Shown here: positions 30,110 through 43,451 of the stretch, one piece after another
Layout: each line of letters starts with the position of its first letter
Position numbering within the stretch: position 1 is the stretch's first letter
Assembly (NCBI GenBank): GCA_032433595.1
Contig: JASWJB010000219.1
Coordinates: 1 to 64,000, forward strand
DNA from: Conoideocrella luteorostrata
Taxonomy: Eukaryota; Ascomycota; Sordariomycetes; Hypocreales; Clavicipitaceae
DNA: 64,000 bases
Reading direction: 5' to 3'
The notes under the pieces: model-generated
Database searches by the model: none
What the model was told of the DNA's origin: nothing
What the model saw: only the letters and a program-made list of their open reading frames with translations
Made by a program: the position numbers and the translations under genes

Positions 30110-32468
30110 CGATTCTGAAAGGGGAGGGAGAAATAGAAACTCTGTCACGAAGCCAACGTTGTACAAATCATGCAACCAACGCTACATACAGCCCGAATCT
30201 TTGTCACCTCTCACATCCACTGCAGAGCATCATCCTGATCGATCATCGATGTCGAAACGAAATAGAGGGAAACATCAATTCACCGAAACATCGGAGTAAT
30301 CCCACCCAACGCCAGCACAGCCTCCTCCATCGGCTCCGACTTGGTGCACCCTCGCCAAGCAGCTTGCATGCTGGTGGCCCCCATCCTTGTTCGAAACTTC
30401 AACTGTTCAGTGATGCCTCCTCTGCCTCGGTCGTCTATTCCTGCACAAAGCGCCGGCTCTATTGGCTAGCTGTTGTGCAACCTCATTTTGTACAACTTTA
30501 AGAACGTATACATCACCTAATCGCTTTCCCTCGAAGTCTTGGCTTGAATCATAACTCTGCAAATATCAATCATGATGTAGCCGAAATGTTACGCTGTGTC
30601 CAACTTGCCCAGTCCACCGTGTTGATGCGATAAACCTGCTTGACTCGTTCTGCCGCTGTCCATTTGCTACTCTGTTGCGGGACGTAGTACTCCATCCCTT
30701 GAACGCTAGGCTTTTCGGCTCAGGGAAGGGACTATATCGACTTGCCAAGAGTTTATGTATCTGCGAGAAAACAATCCGTGAATATTAACCGACGTATTGG
30801 ATGCATTGCTCTCCCCCCATTTATTTCTCAGTTCTTCCGCCCTTGTGGCATAGCAAGAGAGAATGGAAGGGAGTTTAGCGTTGTTATGCCAAGACAGAGC
30901 TGCTCAATACTGCTCAATACCCGTCCTGGCTTTCTGCTTACTATCCGAGCATGGTTGCCAGCAAATGTTGAGATTTGTTTTCTCAGATACAATGCTCGTG
31001 TCTCCAATACGAGCACCATTTCCGGGTAAGAAGTAAAGCACGATGTTGTAATTGTATAGGTTGTTGGATCCCAAAAGTTAACCGTAGTTCGGCTCAATCT
31101 GTACCCTATTTCTACCTTGAAGCTTCATCTACTTGCTTTTTGGTACCGCTCTAACAGTGCCTGAGAGATCATGTTCGTTTGACTTTTCATAACTTCATCA
31201 GCAAGGTGCAGTTCTGGAAGTTCATTGACGTCCTCATTGACGTCCTCTTTGACTCGTATCGTTCCTAGTTATTGAACACTGTGTGCAGCATGCTCTAATC
31301 TACTGGGGCTGCAACTTATTGTTCTATAGTCATTCAAGGTGCCATAATGTTATTTCATATTTTGGCCATTCTGTGGCTAACAGTTGAGTTTAATCGCCAT
31401 ATTAGAAGCTCCCTGGCTCTGTTTCCACCACGTACTGGTGATCACTCAATTCAATGATTCGGATAGCTACAGGGTAGCCCGTACAGGGGTGTTTCGACGA
31501 ATAGGTGATCAACCAACTGGCAGGCGTTTGGACGAAAGTACCTGTGCTGCCTGCAACAACAGGTGCCAACCGGTATTGTCTGACGATTATTGTTTGATTA
31601 GACATTAAAGGCCGGATGCGATTCTAATGAATTGCGGTCCTGATGAATTCATTGAACCAAGGCGTTCACTAATCCTCCAGCAGCCATCGTTAGTTCCTCA
31701 CCAAGACTTGTATACCCCACTATCTCTCTATCGGTGAGGCTGCTCCGGACAGCGGCGCCGTGCCAAGCGCTGTGAACAAACATTTAAACAAACCACAGGC
31801 CATTGTTGCCCAAAAAGCGTCCGGCCGGTGCCTTAACCGCTGCCATTTTGACTGCCATCGGGCAGCCATGTGCACTGAAGACTTTTTCCTCGGCCCTTAT
31901 TTTTTTCTTTTCTTACCTAATTTTCTCTTTTTTCGAGAAAGTGCTGAGCAAAGACGCAGGCGATTTCGGAACATCAACTCATAATAGATAAACGTAATTC
32001 AATCATGAATGAAAACGAGAAATGATCAATTTGACCAGTCATGTGCAGTGGATGGGTGCATGAGCGCAACAAAAACTTCCAACTTCCTCGCCTCAGCTTC
32101 CAAGTTCTGGACCATGCTGAGCCCACTTTCGCTCGACTGACGCTTCGTTCCCACCACTGTTGGTGAATATTGATTTTGGACCCCGCAGCCCGCTAGACGC
32201 TTGACCCTACCGTTGATTACGCGCTCATTATCTGGTCCTGGTTAATTCGAAGTCTCCCCGCGACGAAACCGCATCTCTCATCTCTCCCCGCTCACTTTTT
32301 TCTCCCATTATCGCCAACGAGCCTGTGAGCACTCAGCCGTCACGACTTTCTCCATCGACGCCCCTTATCCAGACTGTGCATGGTTTGAAGCTGTGATTTA
32401 CTGCGGACACGGCTGCGCCATCCGCACCGGACTGTTGCTTCTTCGCTTCGTCCACCACGCTGGCGGCC

Positions 32469-34508
32469 ATGAGCAGCTCCGATTTGCCCCCGGCCAAGCC
32501 GGACGATATGGAACGATTAGAGGACTTGAAGGCTCCGATAACTCCTGCGGGCGAGGATGATTCGTTCGACACCAATCGTACCAATGATACGGCTTCGCCA
32601 CAACCCTCTGATGCGGATAAACCGAAGAGAATGCCGTCGCTTCGATCTGTCTCGGATCCACCCAATATGAATCCCAATTCGACTGCAATGGGACTCTTAG
32701 GGAGAGCGAGAAAACCATCGAATATGCCTACGACACTTGCAACCGGTGCCGCCGGTGCCATGGACAATGACGTAATGGCTAGGGCACGAGCGCTTCTTAC
32801 TGAACGAATGGGCAAGTCTCCGATGGGCTCTTCACCAAACTCGCCCTCGCCATCCTTTCCTGGGCCTGACTCGGGACGCAATGGATTTCCTGGCCTGACA
32901 ATTCCCGCCAATGCGATGCAACGACCAAATCCGGTGCCCCATCCTAGATCTGATCCTGTTGTAAAGCCGTCCTTGAGCGAGAGAAGGGCCGGGAAGTTTG
33001 GCATGAAGCTGCCAGCTATGGGGGGCGGTGCCTCGACTCCTTCACCAGGTTTCAAGCGAGCTGGTGCGCCAAAATTATCGGACATTACAGGCGGACCGGC
33101 TGGTGGCGAGCAAAAGACTAATGGATCCGGACTGGGTTCGAAACTAGACGACTTCAAGAAATACATCGACGCCGACAAAGGTTGGATTACATTTGATGGC
33201 GCTGCCACGATTACCAAGACTGGTGTCAACTTTGCAAGCGGACAGACATTTACTATTTCCCTTGACGAGATTCAAATACAAGGAGAGCTTGGCAAGGGAA
33301 ACTACGGCACAGTGTACAAAGTCAGACATGCCAAACCGACGGCCCCGCGGTTTGGCCACGGTCTCTCCGGAGTACGAATGCAACATTCTTTATCAGAATC
33401 ATCGGTTTCCAAGGACACAGCCAGCGAAACAGCTGCGAATGGTGGCGGCGAAACGACCGGCAAGTTAATGGCGATGAAGGAGATTCGTCTTGAACTGGAC
33501 GATGCTAAATTTTCAACCATCCTCAAGGAGCTCGTTATTCTGCACGAGTGTGTCTCACCATACATTATTGACTTTTACGGTGCTTTCTTCCAAGAAGGAG
33601 CAGTCTACATGTGCATCGAGTACATGGATGGAGGATCTATTGATAAACTATATGCAGGTGGTATTCCTGAGAGCATCTTGCGAAAAATCACATACTCCAC
33701 AGCCATGGGCCTCAAGTCGCTCAAGGACGAACATAACATTATCCACCGCGATGTGAAGCCGACGAATATTCTGGTCAATACTAGAGGACAAGTCAAGATT
33801 TGCGACTTTGGTGTAAGCGGTAACCTGGTGGCAAGTATAGCCAAAACGAACATCGGATGTCAGAGTTACATGGCGCCTGAGCGAATCTCGGGCGGGGGGA
33901 TGGCAGCGCCCGGCGCTTCGGATGGGACATATAGTGTGCAGAGCGACATTTGGAGTTTGGGACTGACAATCATCGAATGCGCGATGGGCCGGTACCCCTA
34001 TCCACCCGAAGTCTCATCGACTATATTCAGTCAACTGAGTGTAAGTATAAATGCTGATGTCGTTCGTTCATATGACCAATGGCCAGGTAGCTAACGCATG
34101 TTGTATCAGGCCATTGTGGAGGGCGACCCTCCCGACCTACCCCAGGAAGGCTACTCAGATACCGCCCGAAGCTTCGTTTCAAGCTGTCTACACAAGATCC
34201 CAAAAATGAGAGCTACCTACGCCATGCTTCTAAACCATCCTTGGCTACAATCTTTCTCCAAGCCTGAAACTATAACAGAGGAGGCTGAAGAAGGAGAAGA
34301 GGCCGAGAAGGTAGCAGAAGCTATTGGTCACCTCCTACTAGGGAGAGACAGCACTGAAGATGAAGAGGTTGCTGAGTGGGTGAAGGTGGCGCTCCAAGGT
34401 GGAAAACCAAAATCCGAGGAGAATGACACCTCGCGCCCTGCCCTGCATGCCGTTCCGCTAGATTCGGTCAGCCCCATCAGCAGTCCTCTGTTGAACGCTG
34501 GACCTTGA
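32469..34508 (+). CDS. PBS2: MAP kinase kinase of the HOG osmostress pathway (Pbs2/OS-5 type)
   Basis: Two exons, 32469-34040 and 34110-34508, give 656 residues; the 69-nt intron has a GCTAAC branch site. The kinase phosphorylates the Hog1/OS-2 MAP kinase after osmotic stress and takes part in the response to phenylpyrrole and dicarboximide fungicides. A long N-terminal scaffold region (1-240), rich in Pro, Ser and Gly, is probably disordered and docks partners. The kinase domain has the ATP loop LGKGNYGTVYKV (274-285), a 45-residue insertion, Lys337 in AMKEI, HRDVKPTN (426-433), DFG (446-448), and the activation-loop sites Ser456 and Thr460 in SIAKT, followed by IGCQSYMAPERI. The IGCQSYMAPERI string and the SLDEIQIQGELG lead-in distinguish Pbs2-type from Mkk1 and Ste7 kinases. 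An acidic tail (EEAEEGEEAEKVAEA) follows the domain. Confidence 0.92.
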
Positions 34509-36079
34509 GAAATAATCAACATTGTGACAAATTGTCAGTATACGAAGACGTCCCCGAAATGTATCTCCCACACTGTTCCATGGCCATCGTTCCCAATGAG
34601 GCCCAGAGGAATGGCATATGCTATACCCGGCGTTGTTTTGCCACAGCCGACAAAGAGCTGGTATCTGATGCGGCGGGAAATGGAAATAGCGCGTACTGCG
34701 GGTTCAAATGAGAGAGTGTTGAATGGGTCTCTGTAAGAAGATGAGGGTCGCTTCATTCGGCGTTTGCGGGGCCTGGGGGACTTCATCTTGCCCTTCCAGC
34801 TGCTGGAGTTTCTTTACCCCCCCTCCCCTCTTTTTTCATCTCATCCTTCCTATTCTTCCATTCCATTGTGTATTGGGTGTATATACGCATACGAGTGAGC
34901 AGCATGTTTATTACTCATTTTTAGACAGATTCTTGCATGATACACGTCCCGAACAGGTGGCAATTTTTTTTCACATGTTCAGTGGTTGTCGAGACGGGGC
35001 TGATATGATAGGCAGTATGATCTAATCAGTTGGAGGGAATGATGTCGTGAGAGTTGTGACAGGAGGAGAGGGGGCTGCTTATGTACGGCCGTATGTATAC
35101 TATACATATATATGGTGCTCCGGGGCAGAGAGGAGAAATCTGAAATGTAACCCTATTTTTCTTAACCCATATGTTTTGCGTATTTACACTCCGTATGGAG
35201 CAATGTGAATGGACTCTTTCATGAACATCGTAGACTATTTAATCGTGCTCTCATATGGTTTAAGAGGTTCGTCATGCATATGCCATTGGTGGTGTATGCT
35301 TCAGCGCGTAAATAGTGCGCATGTGACGAGCACATAACAACAACGCCTGAGTAGCTATCATTATTACATATTTCTTGGGGAATTCAAGACCGAATAGTGA
35401 TGCGGAGTCTCGGTCGCGGCGAAGTACTTAGACAGACAAGCAACAGGAACGACAACACTAGATTCATGATGAGGACCCAAATGTAAGACAATTACTTGAA
35501 TTAGTACCGTTACGCACATAAATATTGCATCCAGAACGGCATAGGGTATCTAGACAACCACCAACTCATGGCTAGCCCTCAAGAGAGTGAAAATATGCCC
35601 CAAAACAATTATATGTACACCAAGTGGTCTAACGCATTCCTCGCTTGTCCTACCCTCCCAAACATCCTTACACTGGTCAGTTCTCTCTCATATTCGCAGC
35701 GGTCGGCATCAAGAACGTCTCTCGTAGTTCCAAATATCGAAAACAAAAAAGCAGTTTATCCATGAGTATCAACGCCAAACGATGAGAAAAGGAGCGTAAG
35801 AAAGTAGAGACATAATACAGGACAAGAGCGAGGCGACGTAAATGACTCCAGTCTTTGCCCTGGGAATAAGCCTTCCACACCTGATTAAAATGCATTGATC
35901 ATCGTTCTTTTTGTGGTTTGTGTATGTGGTGACGGTGATGTTCGCGAGAAAGAATCTCCATAAATAGGTCGGATAATCTGACAATGCTGAGGTTCTTGGA
36001 TCCCAGCCATGGCGCGTGCGTAAATTACAGTCCATGGCAGTCTCATTTTCTCGAAGCAAAACGTCACCATTTCGGGCAT
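34509..36079. other. Convergent intergenic region
   Basis: 1.57 kb between the stop codons of the Pbs2-type gene and the SUR7-family gene. Neither strand carries a supportable gene; the sequence is AT-rich in parts and likely contains both 3' untranslated regions. Confidence 0.6.
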
Positions 36080-37051
36080 TTAAGAGTAGTCGTCCTTGAC
36101 GCGGCGGCCCTCATACGATCGAGTGCTGCGCTTGCGGCGGAACAAACCACCACCACCACTGCTGCTGCTGCTAGCCCGAGACTTGTCGCCGCGAATACCT
36201 AAAGCAAACAGTACGGTGGCAAACAGTAGAGCTGCGAACGAACCCCACACCCATCCGAAACCGTACTTTCCGAGGCTGGCCTCTCGTCCGGCGTCGAGGA
36301 ATCGGTCACGTGCCATGACAAATGTCGTGGTGAAGAGGGATGACGCGACAGTGTGGCAGACCAAGGCGATTCCGGCAACGAAAAAGCTGATGGCAGCACC
36401 GAGACGTCCACAGCAAGCCAGGAAGCCAGAGAAGAAAGCCAGCACCTCGAAGAAGAGGGTGATAAGGATGAAGACCCAGCTAAATCGCCACATGTAAAAG
36501 AACTTGAAAGAAGTAGTACCACTGCCATATGAGCCTCCCAGACCGTCCGGCACATTCCTGGCACCTTCATCCCAAGCCCAACCAAAAGGCATGGCAGCCT
36601 TGGCGCTAGTGCAGTCGAGGTTGTTGTCGCCGCAGATGTAAAAATACGTCCATTGAGACCAAGATTTGGCGCCGGTTATGCCTTCGGTGTTGGCGCGAAG
36701 GAAGTAAGTCTGGTTGAGGGGCGTGGAGTTGCTGACGCCGGGCAGGATGATGAAGAAGAGGAAGAGCATGGAGGTAGCCAGGAGAACCAGGCCGCCGAGG
36801 CCGAGGGGAAAGTCTAGTACTCGTGTTAGCATGAACCTTTTTCGCCTGTCTGAGCGCTAATTGTCGTCTTTTTCTTCAACTGCGACAACTCCGAAATGCT
36901 GCGCACTGTGGTAATTGGTTCGTGGGCTGAAGCCCAACACGTTCGCTGTCCGGAGCTTGGCGTGATGCGCGACCACATCGTCGGCAATGGCAGGAACGAC
37001 ACAGAACAGTTCATGCAGACGTGGTGGAAATGGTGACTTACTCTTAGGCAT
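36080..37051 (-). CDS. SUR7/PalI-family plasma membrane protein
   Basis: A 10-nt first exon (37051-37042: ATG CCT AAG A) joined to 36813-36080 gives 247 residues and starts MPKNFPLGLGG. The 228-nt intron has donor GTAAGT and ends GCTAACACGAGTACTAG, a textbook branch site plus acceptor; the alternative is translation from an ATG inside that intron end (36832), adding seven residues. The protein has a first helix (VLLATSMLFLFFIILPGV), an extracellular loop with WTYFYICGDNNLDC (paired cysteines typical of the family), and three more helices (FSWVFILITLFFEVLAFFSG, ISFFVAGIALVCHTVA, WVWGSFAALLFATVLFALGI), then a Ser/Gly/Arg-rich cytoplasmic tail. Relatives sit in eisosome-associated membrane compartments or act in pH sensing. 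No regulatory site is visible. Confidence 0.85.
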
Positions 37052-37212
37052 TATGAATTATTAGGAGCCTAGATGGCTGGTAAATCGAATTGGAGATGAC
37101 GCCGTCGCGATAAATCAAATGCGGCAGCCAGGTATGTAGCGCCTGTAGGAAGGAAGGGGAAGAGGTAGGGTTGGAGGAACAAGAGGAATATTTGTCAAAG
37201 AAGGCAAAAAAT

Positions 37213-37221
37213 TACGGAGTA
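37213..37221 (+). repeat. TACGGAGTA nonamer
   Basis: Exact isolated copy, 162 bases upstream of the SUR7-family start codon. Confidence 0.7.
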
Positions 37222-37634
37222 CGTGAGAAGGGTGTCACCAGGTAAATAAGGCGTGGGATGGGAAGGCAGGCGGACGCAGGGGTGGGCTGAGCCAACGGAG
37301 TCACCAAGGCTAAGTCTCAAATAGCGTCTTTGTTGGCGCGGTCTTGGCCCCCCCAGGAAATAGTTCATGTAACTTTAGGATGTAGCGTGGGAATTGGAAT
37401 TGAGCGCTACCCAAAACGAAAGAAACTGCGTCACGAAGCAGGTCTTGATTTTCTCTTGTGTGGGCGACAGACACACAACCGACACAGAGATAAAGACGGC
37501 GGGAGGGAGCGCGCAGGCCGGGGCGTCTGCAGAGGCTGCTGAAGGTGTGCACGCAGCGCTAGCCAAATTATGTACAATGCAAAGCCAGCCGGCTGTTAAG
37601 TTGCGAGCTAGTGCTAGCTTCAGGCTCTCATGGC

Positions 37635-37666
37635 GTCCAAGCTGTCCAAGCTGTCCAAGCTGTCTC
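37635..37666. repeat. GTCCAAGCT tandem repeat
   Basis: Three copies of the 9-mer GTCCAAGCT followed by a partial copy (GTC), in non-coding sequence. Confidence 0.8.
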
Positions 37667-38922
37667 AGAAAAATGTTTAGATCGGCAATGTCGGGGCTAG
37701 GGGGTGCCTTGACAAGAATGGGAAGAAATTTGGGGCGTGCCGCCTGGACACAGGCAGGGCCGCCTGAAGCTGGGGAATCGTACAGGAAGCTGCAGTGAGA
37801 TGAAAGGCCGAAATGAGTGCCGTGGACGTAATATGCCAGGTAAGAACGCGGGACATCGTTACGGTGCGAATTGGACAGAGGGAAGGGTGAATAATTATTT
37901 CACCATGATGTTACGACGTGGGCACATCTATGGAAGAAGAGTGCCGAGCCGGATTGGGGGTTGAGCGACGCCCATTGTAACCACGTCGCAGGTCGCAGGT
38001 CTTCCGACGCCAAATAAGGCGATGCCGTCAAGCTGAGCTCTGGGTATGGAGGGTACAGTAATCCAGTCCAATCCAATATTGACTCGTGACTGAGGTCGAC
38101 CAAGAGCTGCATGTCCCGGCACGGCCCAATCCAACATGTTTTGTTTTGGTTACGTCTGCTGTGGCGCCGCTCCAGAAAGGTGGGTCGAACAGCTGTGATG
38201 ACGACACTGCCGGAAGCTGGCAGCATTCTGATTGGTTTAATTGGGCGAGAAGCTGCACCACAGCTGCACCCCCACATCTAAATGCCCTGGAGCGTTGATG
38301 TCACCGGGGCGACCTCTCTTTACGGTCTCTGGACCACTGGAGCTAGTAATTGGCCTCTGCCGCTGCGCCGCCTGACGATGATGAATGCTGATGATGAAAT
38401 CCACGTCTAGTACGATTATGGCCAACATTGTGCATATGTACGGTGTACATTTGTCCAATACCAGCTTGCCTCGTAATGGGCCACATAGCGGAGAGCTTCG
38501 TGCAGGTTACGGCCGGGAACGGCAAATCTCCACCGCCATGAAACCACGAAATGGATCGACAGCGGGTCAAAATCTATATCTGTTGATGTTGTCAGTATTC
38601 TCAATGCACACTCAATTCAAGTGGCAAGATGGCAAGGCAAAGCTTCGTCTGTATAAGTGATGTTTCTATCGGTAGCTGCCAACTCTTTTGATCCCAAAGG
38701 TGTCAGCTTGAATTTGAATGGATCAGCCGTCGGTTTTCATTTACAAAGAGACATACGAAGTGTCCTCCGTGATGGACAGTTGCATGTGACTGCCGTGATC
38801 TGATACGGACTATCGGCACTCTGTATTCCGCACACCGCACAGCTACTGGCTGCTTCCAAACCGTTTCTTGTGCATTATTTGTTGGTGTCTCTCGAGGAGC
38901 ACTGCACCCCATATTACGAAGC

Positions 38923-39279
38923 ATGCGTCCATCGTTCGTCAATCTCGCGCGCAAGATGCCATCCGTACGGGACGGAACTGCCGTGTTGTCGAGACGGACA
39001 AGGTCTAGGTCCGCGACGCCCAACGCCAAGGAAGCCACAAAGCTCCCCCACCTGCGGGAAACTTTCGCACAGTTCCAGCTCAGAGTGGATATGTGGATAG
39101 CTGGTAGCCATCATCATTGGCCCACCGGCACTGTGATGTCATCGAGTCGACAAACCCGGCAGCGACTTTTTGACGATTTTGCTGAAGAGGACGACGACGT
39201 TTTGCGTGGAGTGGCTCGTCGGTACCTTGACTACCGGCCGAGAGGATTGCATCTCAACAGTACATCTGGTACGGAGTAA
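38923..39279 (+). other. Doubtful open frame
   Basis: 118 codons ending DDVLRGVARRYLDYRPRGLH, then LNSTSGTE and a stop whose sequence overlaps a TACGGAGTA nonamer (39270-39278). The end is acidic, then basic, and loosely recalls the DYRPGGYHP lead-in of SRPK-like kinases, but the glycine-rich continuation is absent. There is no family match I can defend. Could be a relic or chance. Confidence 0.2.
39270..39278 (+). repeat. TACGGAGTA nonamer
   Basis: Exact copy that supplies the end of the doubtful frame at 38923-39279. Confidence 0.7.
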
Positions 39280-42200
39280 GGAATAACTACCAAATACTGC
39301 ACAGTATTGTATCGCAGGTAAGCAATCGCCTTCAAATTTATCCCTATCAAGTAATGCCTTATTTTGGGTTGACTTAAGACTTGCAGCATCATTTCGAAGA
39401 CAAGAATTCTGAAGCGATATGAATTACTCATCGCATCGAGTGCTTCCTTTTCAAAATTTCCTTCAATTAGAGTTAACCTTTCCGCGGATTCAACCGCTCA
39501 ATCCGATATGACGTGTTTTCTAGGACCAATATGCGTTCATATCGTCGAGCTATGACAGCATCCTGACCCAAAGAGTGAGATGCCAAGTAATGCCTGGCGA
39601 TGAAGCGAGAGGAATAAGACAGCGTGATGGCACCGGATGCGTGATTTTGTGGAATGAACTTACAGCGGTAAGATGCTGAGTGAGATATGACATGATGGAA
39701 ATCCTTAGCACACTCAAACTAAAAGAGCATATTGCTTCCAGCGACTTACATTTATTCCATTGTAGAGAAAATGCTGCGAATGAACACAGGGAAGCAAAGC
39801 ATGATAATTATGAAGACATTCTCTACATGGATACTGACATATTGAGCATTCAGCTGAGGTGATGGGTATTTGGAGATGACCGATTTCGAACGAACGACCT
39901 GTGTGAGCAGCACTACCTTCGGAAGTATTCTGGCAACTACTACAGAAGAATCACGGTTTGGTAAGCAAAGCTCTCCTATTTGGGTAGGGTCTTGGATCAA
40001 CTTCTCAACTAGAAGAGACGTAAGCATTACATTGTTTGTTGATCGTCCCTTCCGGCTAAAAAAAAATTGAACAACGTTGTATTCTAGTTAGCTCCATTCC
40101 GGATACGGAGTGTAATCTTTCCCACCAAGCCAGGCACGGTTCTTTGCCGGTGGCTGCGTACAGCCCCAATGCACACGTAATGTGAATTACGTTTTGTAGA
40201 TGCACTGCCATCAATGTATCTTGCTCAATAGAGAATCCTTGGACTGACAGTGACATTGGCTCTTTTTATGGACTTATTCGTACACGCTACAGAAACAAGG
40301 GCTGATTACGGCGAATTAGGGAGCAACTAGACAACTCAGCCTAGCTCGATGTTTCCCGTGCCTACACGACGGTATATCGATAACAGAATTTATCCTGCAG
40401 GTATACCAAGCAGGCTATTTTATTTTGAAGCAAACTTAGCGGCACCTCTGATGACGAGATATCGAGGCGCCCCTTACGTGTTTTGCTTCTGACTACATAC
40501 GCCTACAGTTGCCTTCGCGGCATAATGCCATTGCGCAATATAATATAACAAGTACTGAGTAAATACACTGCCTGGAATAGAACAGCACTGAGGGTTAGCC
40601 TTTGACACTGTCGAAAGCGGAAGAAGCGTAAGTAACTAGATTCCTGCTGAATTTGACGGTGCAAACGAGATCAGACCATAATGCAGTGTTGCTTGCTTTC
40701 CATCCAAAAAGTGATACTTGACATTGGTTTGATGGGGATAAAAAGAAAATAGTAAAGCTTTTATGAAAACCACTTGCTTCTAGCACACGCCTGCCAGCAC
40801 GCCGAACTAGTCACTGTCATAGTCACACGAGAGACGAAAAGCTGTGGAGCAGGAAGCAGAAGTAGCAACACGGGAAATGAAATGCTAAAGATAATACAGC
40901 ATCTGTATTATATGATTGTACTTTGTGCGAGAATTTGAGCACCCCTTTAGGGTAGCTACGAGGAAATAAAAAGAAACCATGCCTTCTTCGTGAAGCAAAT
41001 TGACACTTTGAGATTTTGACTTCATCTTTGAATGCCTATTGTTACATGATACTGACTAGTTGAATACTTAAACCATCTGATCATATGCAACTGAACAAAA
41101 ACACAAACTTAATTGAGAAACAAACCGATGCTTTACGATTCCGACTCATACCTCTGGCTTACAACTCCGTCTTGCGACTCTAATTATACTTATGCAATTA
41201 AAACGCACCACGTGATATCGACAAACCAAGCTTACAAACCATTTGATCAATTGATACCGAACAGTATCATAAGGTCCTCTGGGCGTTTGGCGTGTTCTTT
41301 TCTTCCGGACAAAGTATGTATGTATGTCTGTTATTTTACTTATATTTAAGTGGCATTTTAAGGATTACTATACGCGGAAAAGTCTGGAGTGAATACATAG
41401 GTAATAACCAGTAGTTCTTTCCTGTAAATCATGTCGGTAGACGTAGCAGATCCAGAGCACCAACCACCTCCCGGGCAAATTGTGCATCAGTTTGAGTAAT
41501 GGATTGAATGTTGAACTAACTACTACGGAGAGGTTGCCGAGCATATTACAGTATTGCATCTCCAGGCCTATGCGCGAAGCCAGGCCCAGGAGATTCCACC
41601 GTTTTCAAGCTTAACTACGCAGAGCGGGAGCTATATAACATATAGCCTATTCAGCAAATCCTGCGAGACGGTTTGTCGACCTAAAGCACACGCATATATA
41701 ATATATGTATGCTGGTCTCCGACTCACACCCAGCAACGCAACGCAACGTCAATTGAAACGTGGAATTAGGTAGATACCCAACTCAACTTGCTAAGGCCTC
41801 GTAGGCAGTGAGACCGAATGGCTGAACAGTTCCATTCGAGACTATCAGATACGAACACTCTTCAATGGAGCAATACAAGCATAATAAGCACGGGAGCAGG
41901 GTTTCGGATATAGACCCAATTCAAGAGTGAAGGGAAGACTTGATTTCTTGCGTACACGGGCGGGCTAGAACCCCCCTCTTATTCTTCATTTCATGACATG
42001 ATTTGACCAATTGGCCAAGTCAGATTCGTATGAGAGAAAAGTTGTCATCCAGTGGAAGATCATTTTCTCCCACACAAGAGCAATTAGCAAGGAAATATCG
42101 TTACCATCTGTTATTCTTGCGGCGTTGTCATGAGCTAGCTCAGACCTAGTGAAGCACTGCGGTATCACCCAACATCCCGGTCTGCAGAACATACAATGAA

Positions 42201-43322
42201 CCTCCAGGAGCGTGGAGCGTAGCTGCAAAGCTCGGGAGACGTGATAGTCAAGTCAGAACTTACCACTTTATTCGAGCTGGTATACCGTGCGTAATTCAGC
42301 TACCATCACTCCGTACCAGTGCGTGACACGCGGAATAATACGATGTATAAAATAGGTTATTTTGCAGTGTGGGACACTGCGACTCAACACCACCCTACCC
42401 ACGTGGAGGGAGTCTAGGGTTTCTTCCCATAATATCCACGGCTGTATTTTACGGCTAATCTTATGAGGGAATCGATACTGGGTTACCATTGCTTGCTTGG
42501 GGTTAGGGTCACGATGAGGGCTTCCCGCAACCAGGGTAAGCCAATAAATGAACCCACTAAGCATTTACATATTATCACGCTATATCAGCTCATTAGCGGA
42601 AGTCTCCGATTCTAGAAGGGCCAGGAGTCGAAACTCATTAAACCATGAGGACGCCATGACGAAACAAAAAGATGTCCCTGCAGGAAAAGATGGTCACGCT
42701 TCGAGTCATCTGGTCAACAGCACAGTTTGACATAGCATTAGCCGCCTTTCGCGTATTGATACCAGTGATGCTCGGAGTAATTTCTGGCTCTGCTGCTCTA
42801 AACTGGCCGGCAAGTGCCGTGCCCGTCGAGAGACTTCGGCGGGCCTCGGTGGCACCACAACAAATTGAGAGGGGGGGGGGAGGGCATTTGCCTTCAATTA
42901 TGCCATTAGCAGTAATATACTATAATTGTCTAAACTGTGGGTAAGAGCTGATGAGAACTGAAGGAAAGGTTGTGTCTGCGTCCTTTCGACCGTTGCGCGA
43001 AACACGTCACAACTGGATATACTCGTGCCGCGGCACTACTTTTAAAACAGGAACAATGGCAAAGCTCAAAATGCCAAAATACGTTTCAAGAACAGAGAAG
43101 CATTGACAAAAAGAGATGTCTTTTGTATAAACGGTGCAAACTGAACAGGAGCGGCTACCACATTAGAGCATCTCCATATATTAAGCAACATGCAAAAGCT
43201 GTACATCTCGCTACCATGATGTGAGTGTTGTGGGGGTTCTTTCAACGTAACATCAGGACTTGGCGCGTTACGGTGGAATCCAGACCGTTCAGATACTATC
43301 CAGTTACAGTCGCGAAGTTCAC

Positions 43323-43330
43323 TATATAAA
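43323..43330 (+). promoter_or_regulatory. TATA box of the secreted-protein gene
   Basis: TATATAAA, 122 bases upstream of the ATG at 43452. The position fits a short untranslated leader; a clean TATA box is common for strongly regulated fungal genes such as those for secreted proteins. Confidence 0.5.
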
Positions 43331-43451
43331 ATCAACCACCCGGGAGGCAGCTTGTTGTCAAAAACCAGGTCTTCAATACTTCAATACCACCCATCACATT
43401 TGCCCAGCCCACGACTTGGAAAACGAGCATCGATTTCTGGCACCCATCACG

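Larger units (their letters stand above)
27565..32468. other. Gene-poor interval of 4.9 kb
   Basis: Between the PIN-like gene and the Pbs2-type gene, both of whose upstream regions it holds. Visible content: an AATGG repeat (28094-28113), four exact nonamers (28380, 29046, 29267, 29342), a 17-T run (30093-30109) and a short doubled CTGCTCAATAC at about 30900-30921. All frames are short, with no recognisable domain and no splice signals at their ends. An unrecognised non-coding RNA cannot be excluded. Confidence 0.55.
37052..43451. other. Gene-poor, relatively AT-rich interval of 6.4 kb
   Basis: The largest gap in the window. Sampled stretches around 40.5-41.2 kb have about 33-45% G+C, lower than in the neighbouring coding sequence. 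It holds a 9-bp tandem repeat (37635-37666), exact nonamers at 37213 and 39270 and a one-base variant near 40104, a G run near 42870, and one doubtful frame (38923-39279). No transposase, reverse transcriptase or terminal repeat was recognised, and no intron signals flank the short frames. Confidence 0.55.

Noticed and set aside
30070..30501. Plus-strand frame of 143 codons after a poly-T run
   Set aside because: Starts with homopolymer Phe, then low-complexity His/Ser/Leu sequence; no domain.
32333..33229. Minus-strand open frame of 298 codons over the Pbs2-type N-terminal region
   Set aside because: Shadow of the Pro/Ser/Gly-rich coding strand; no start context or domain.
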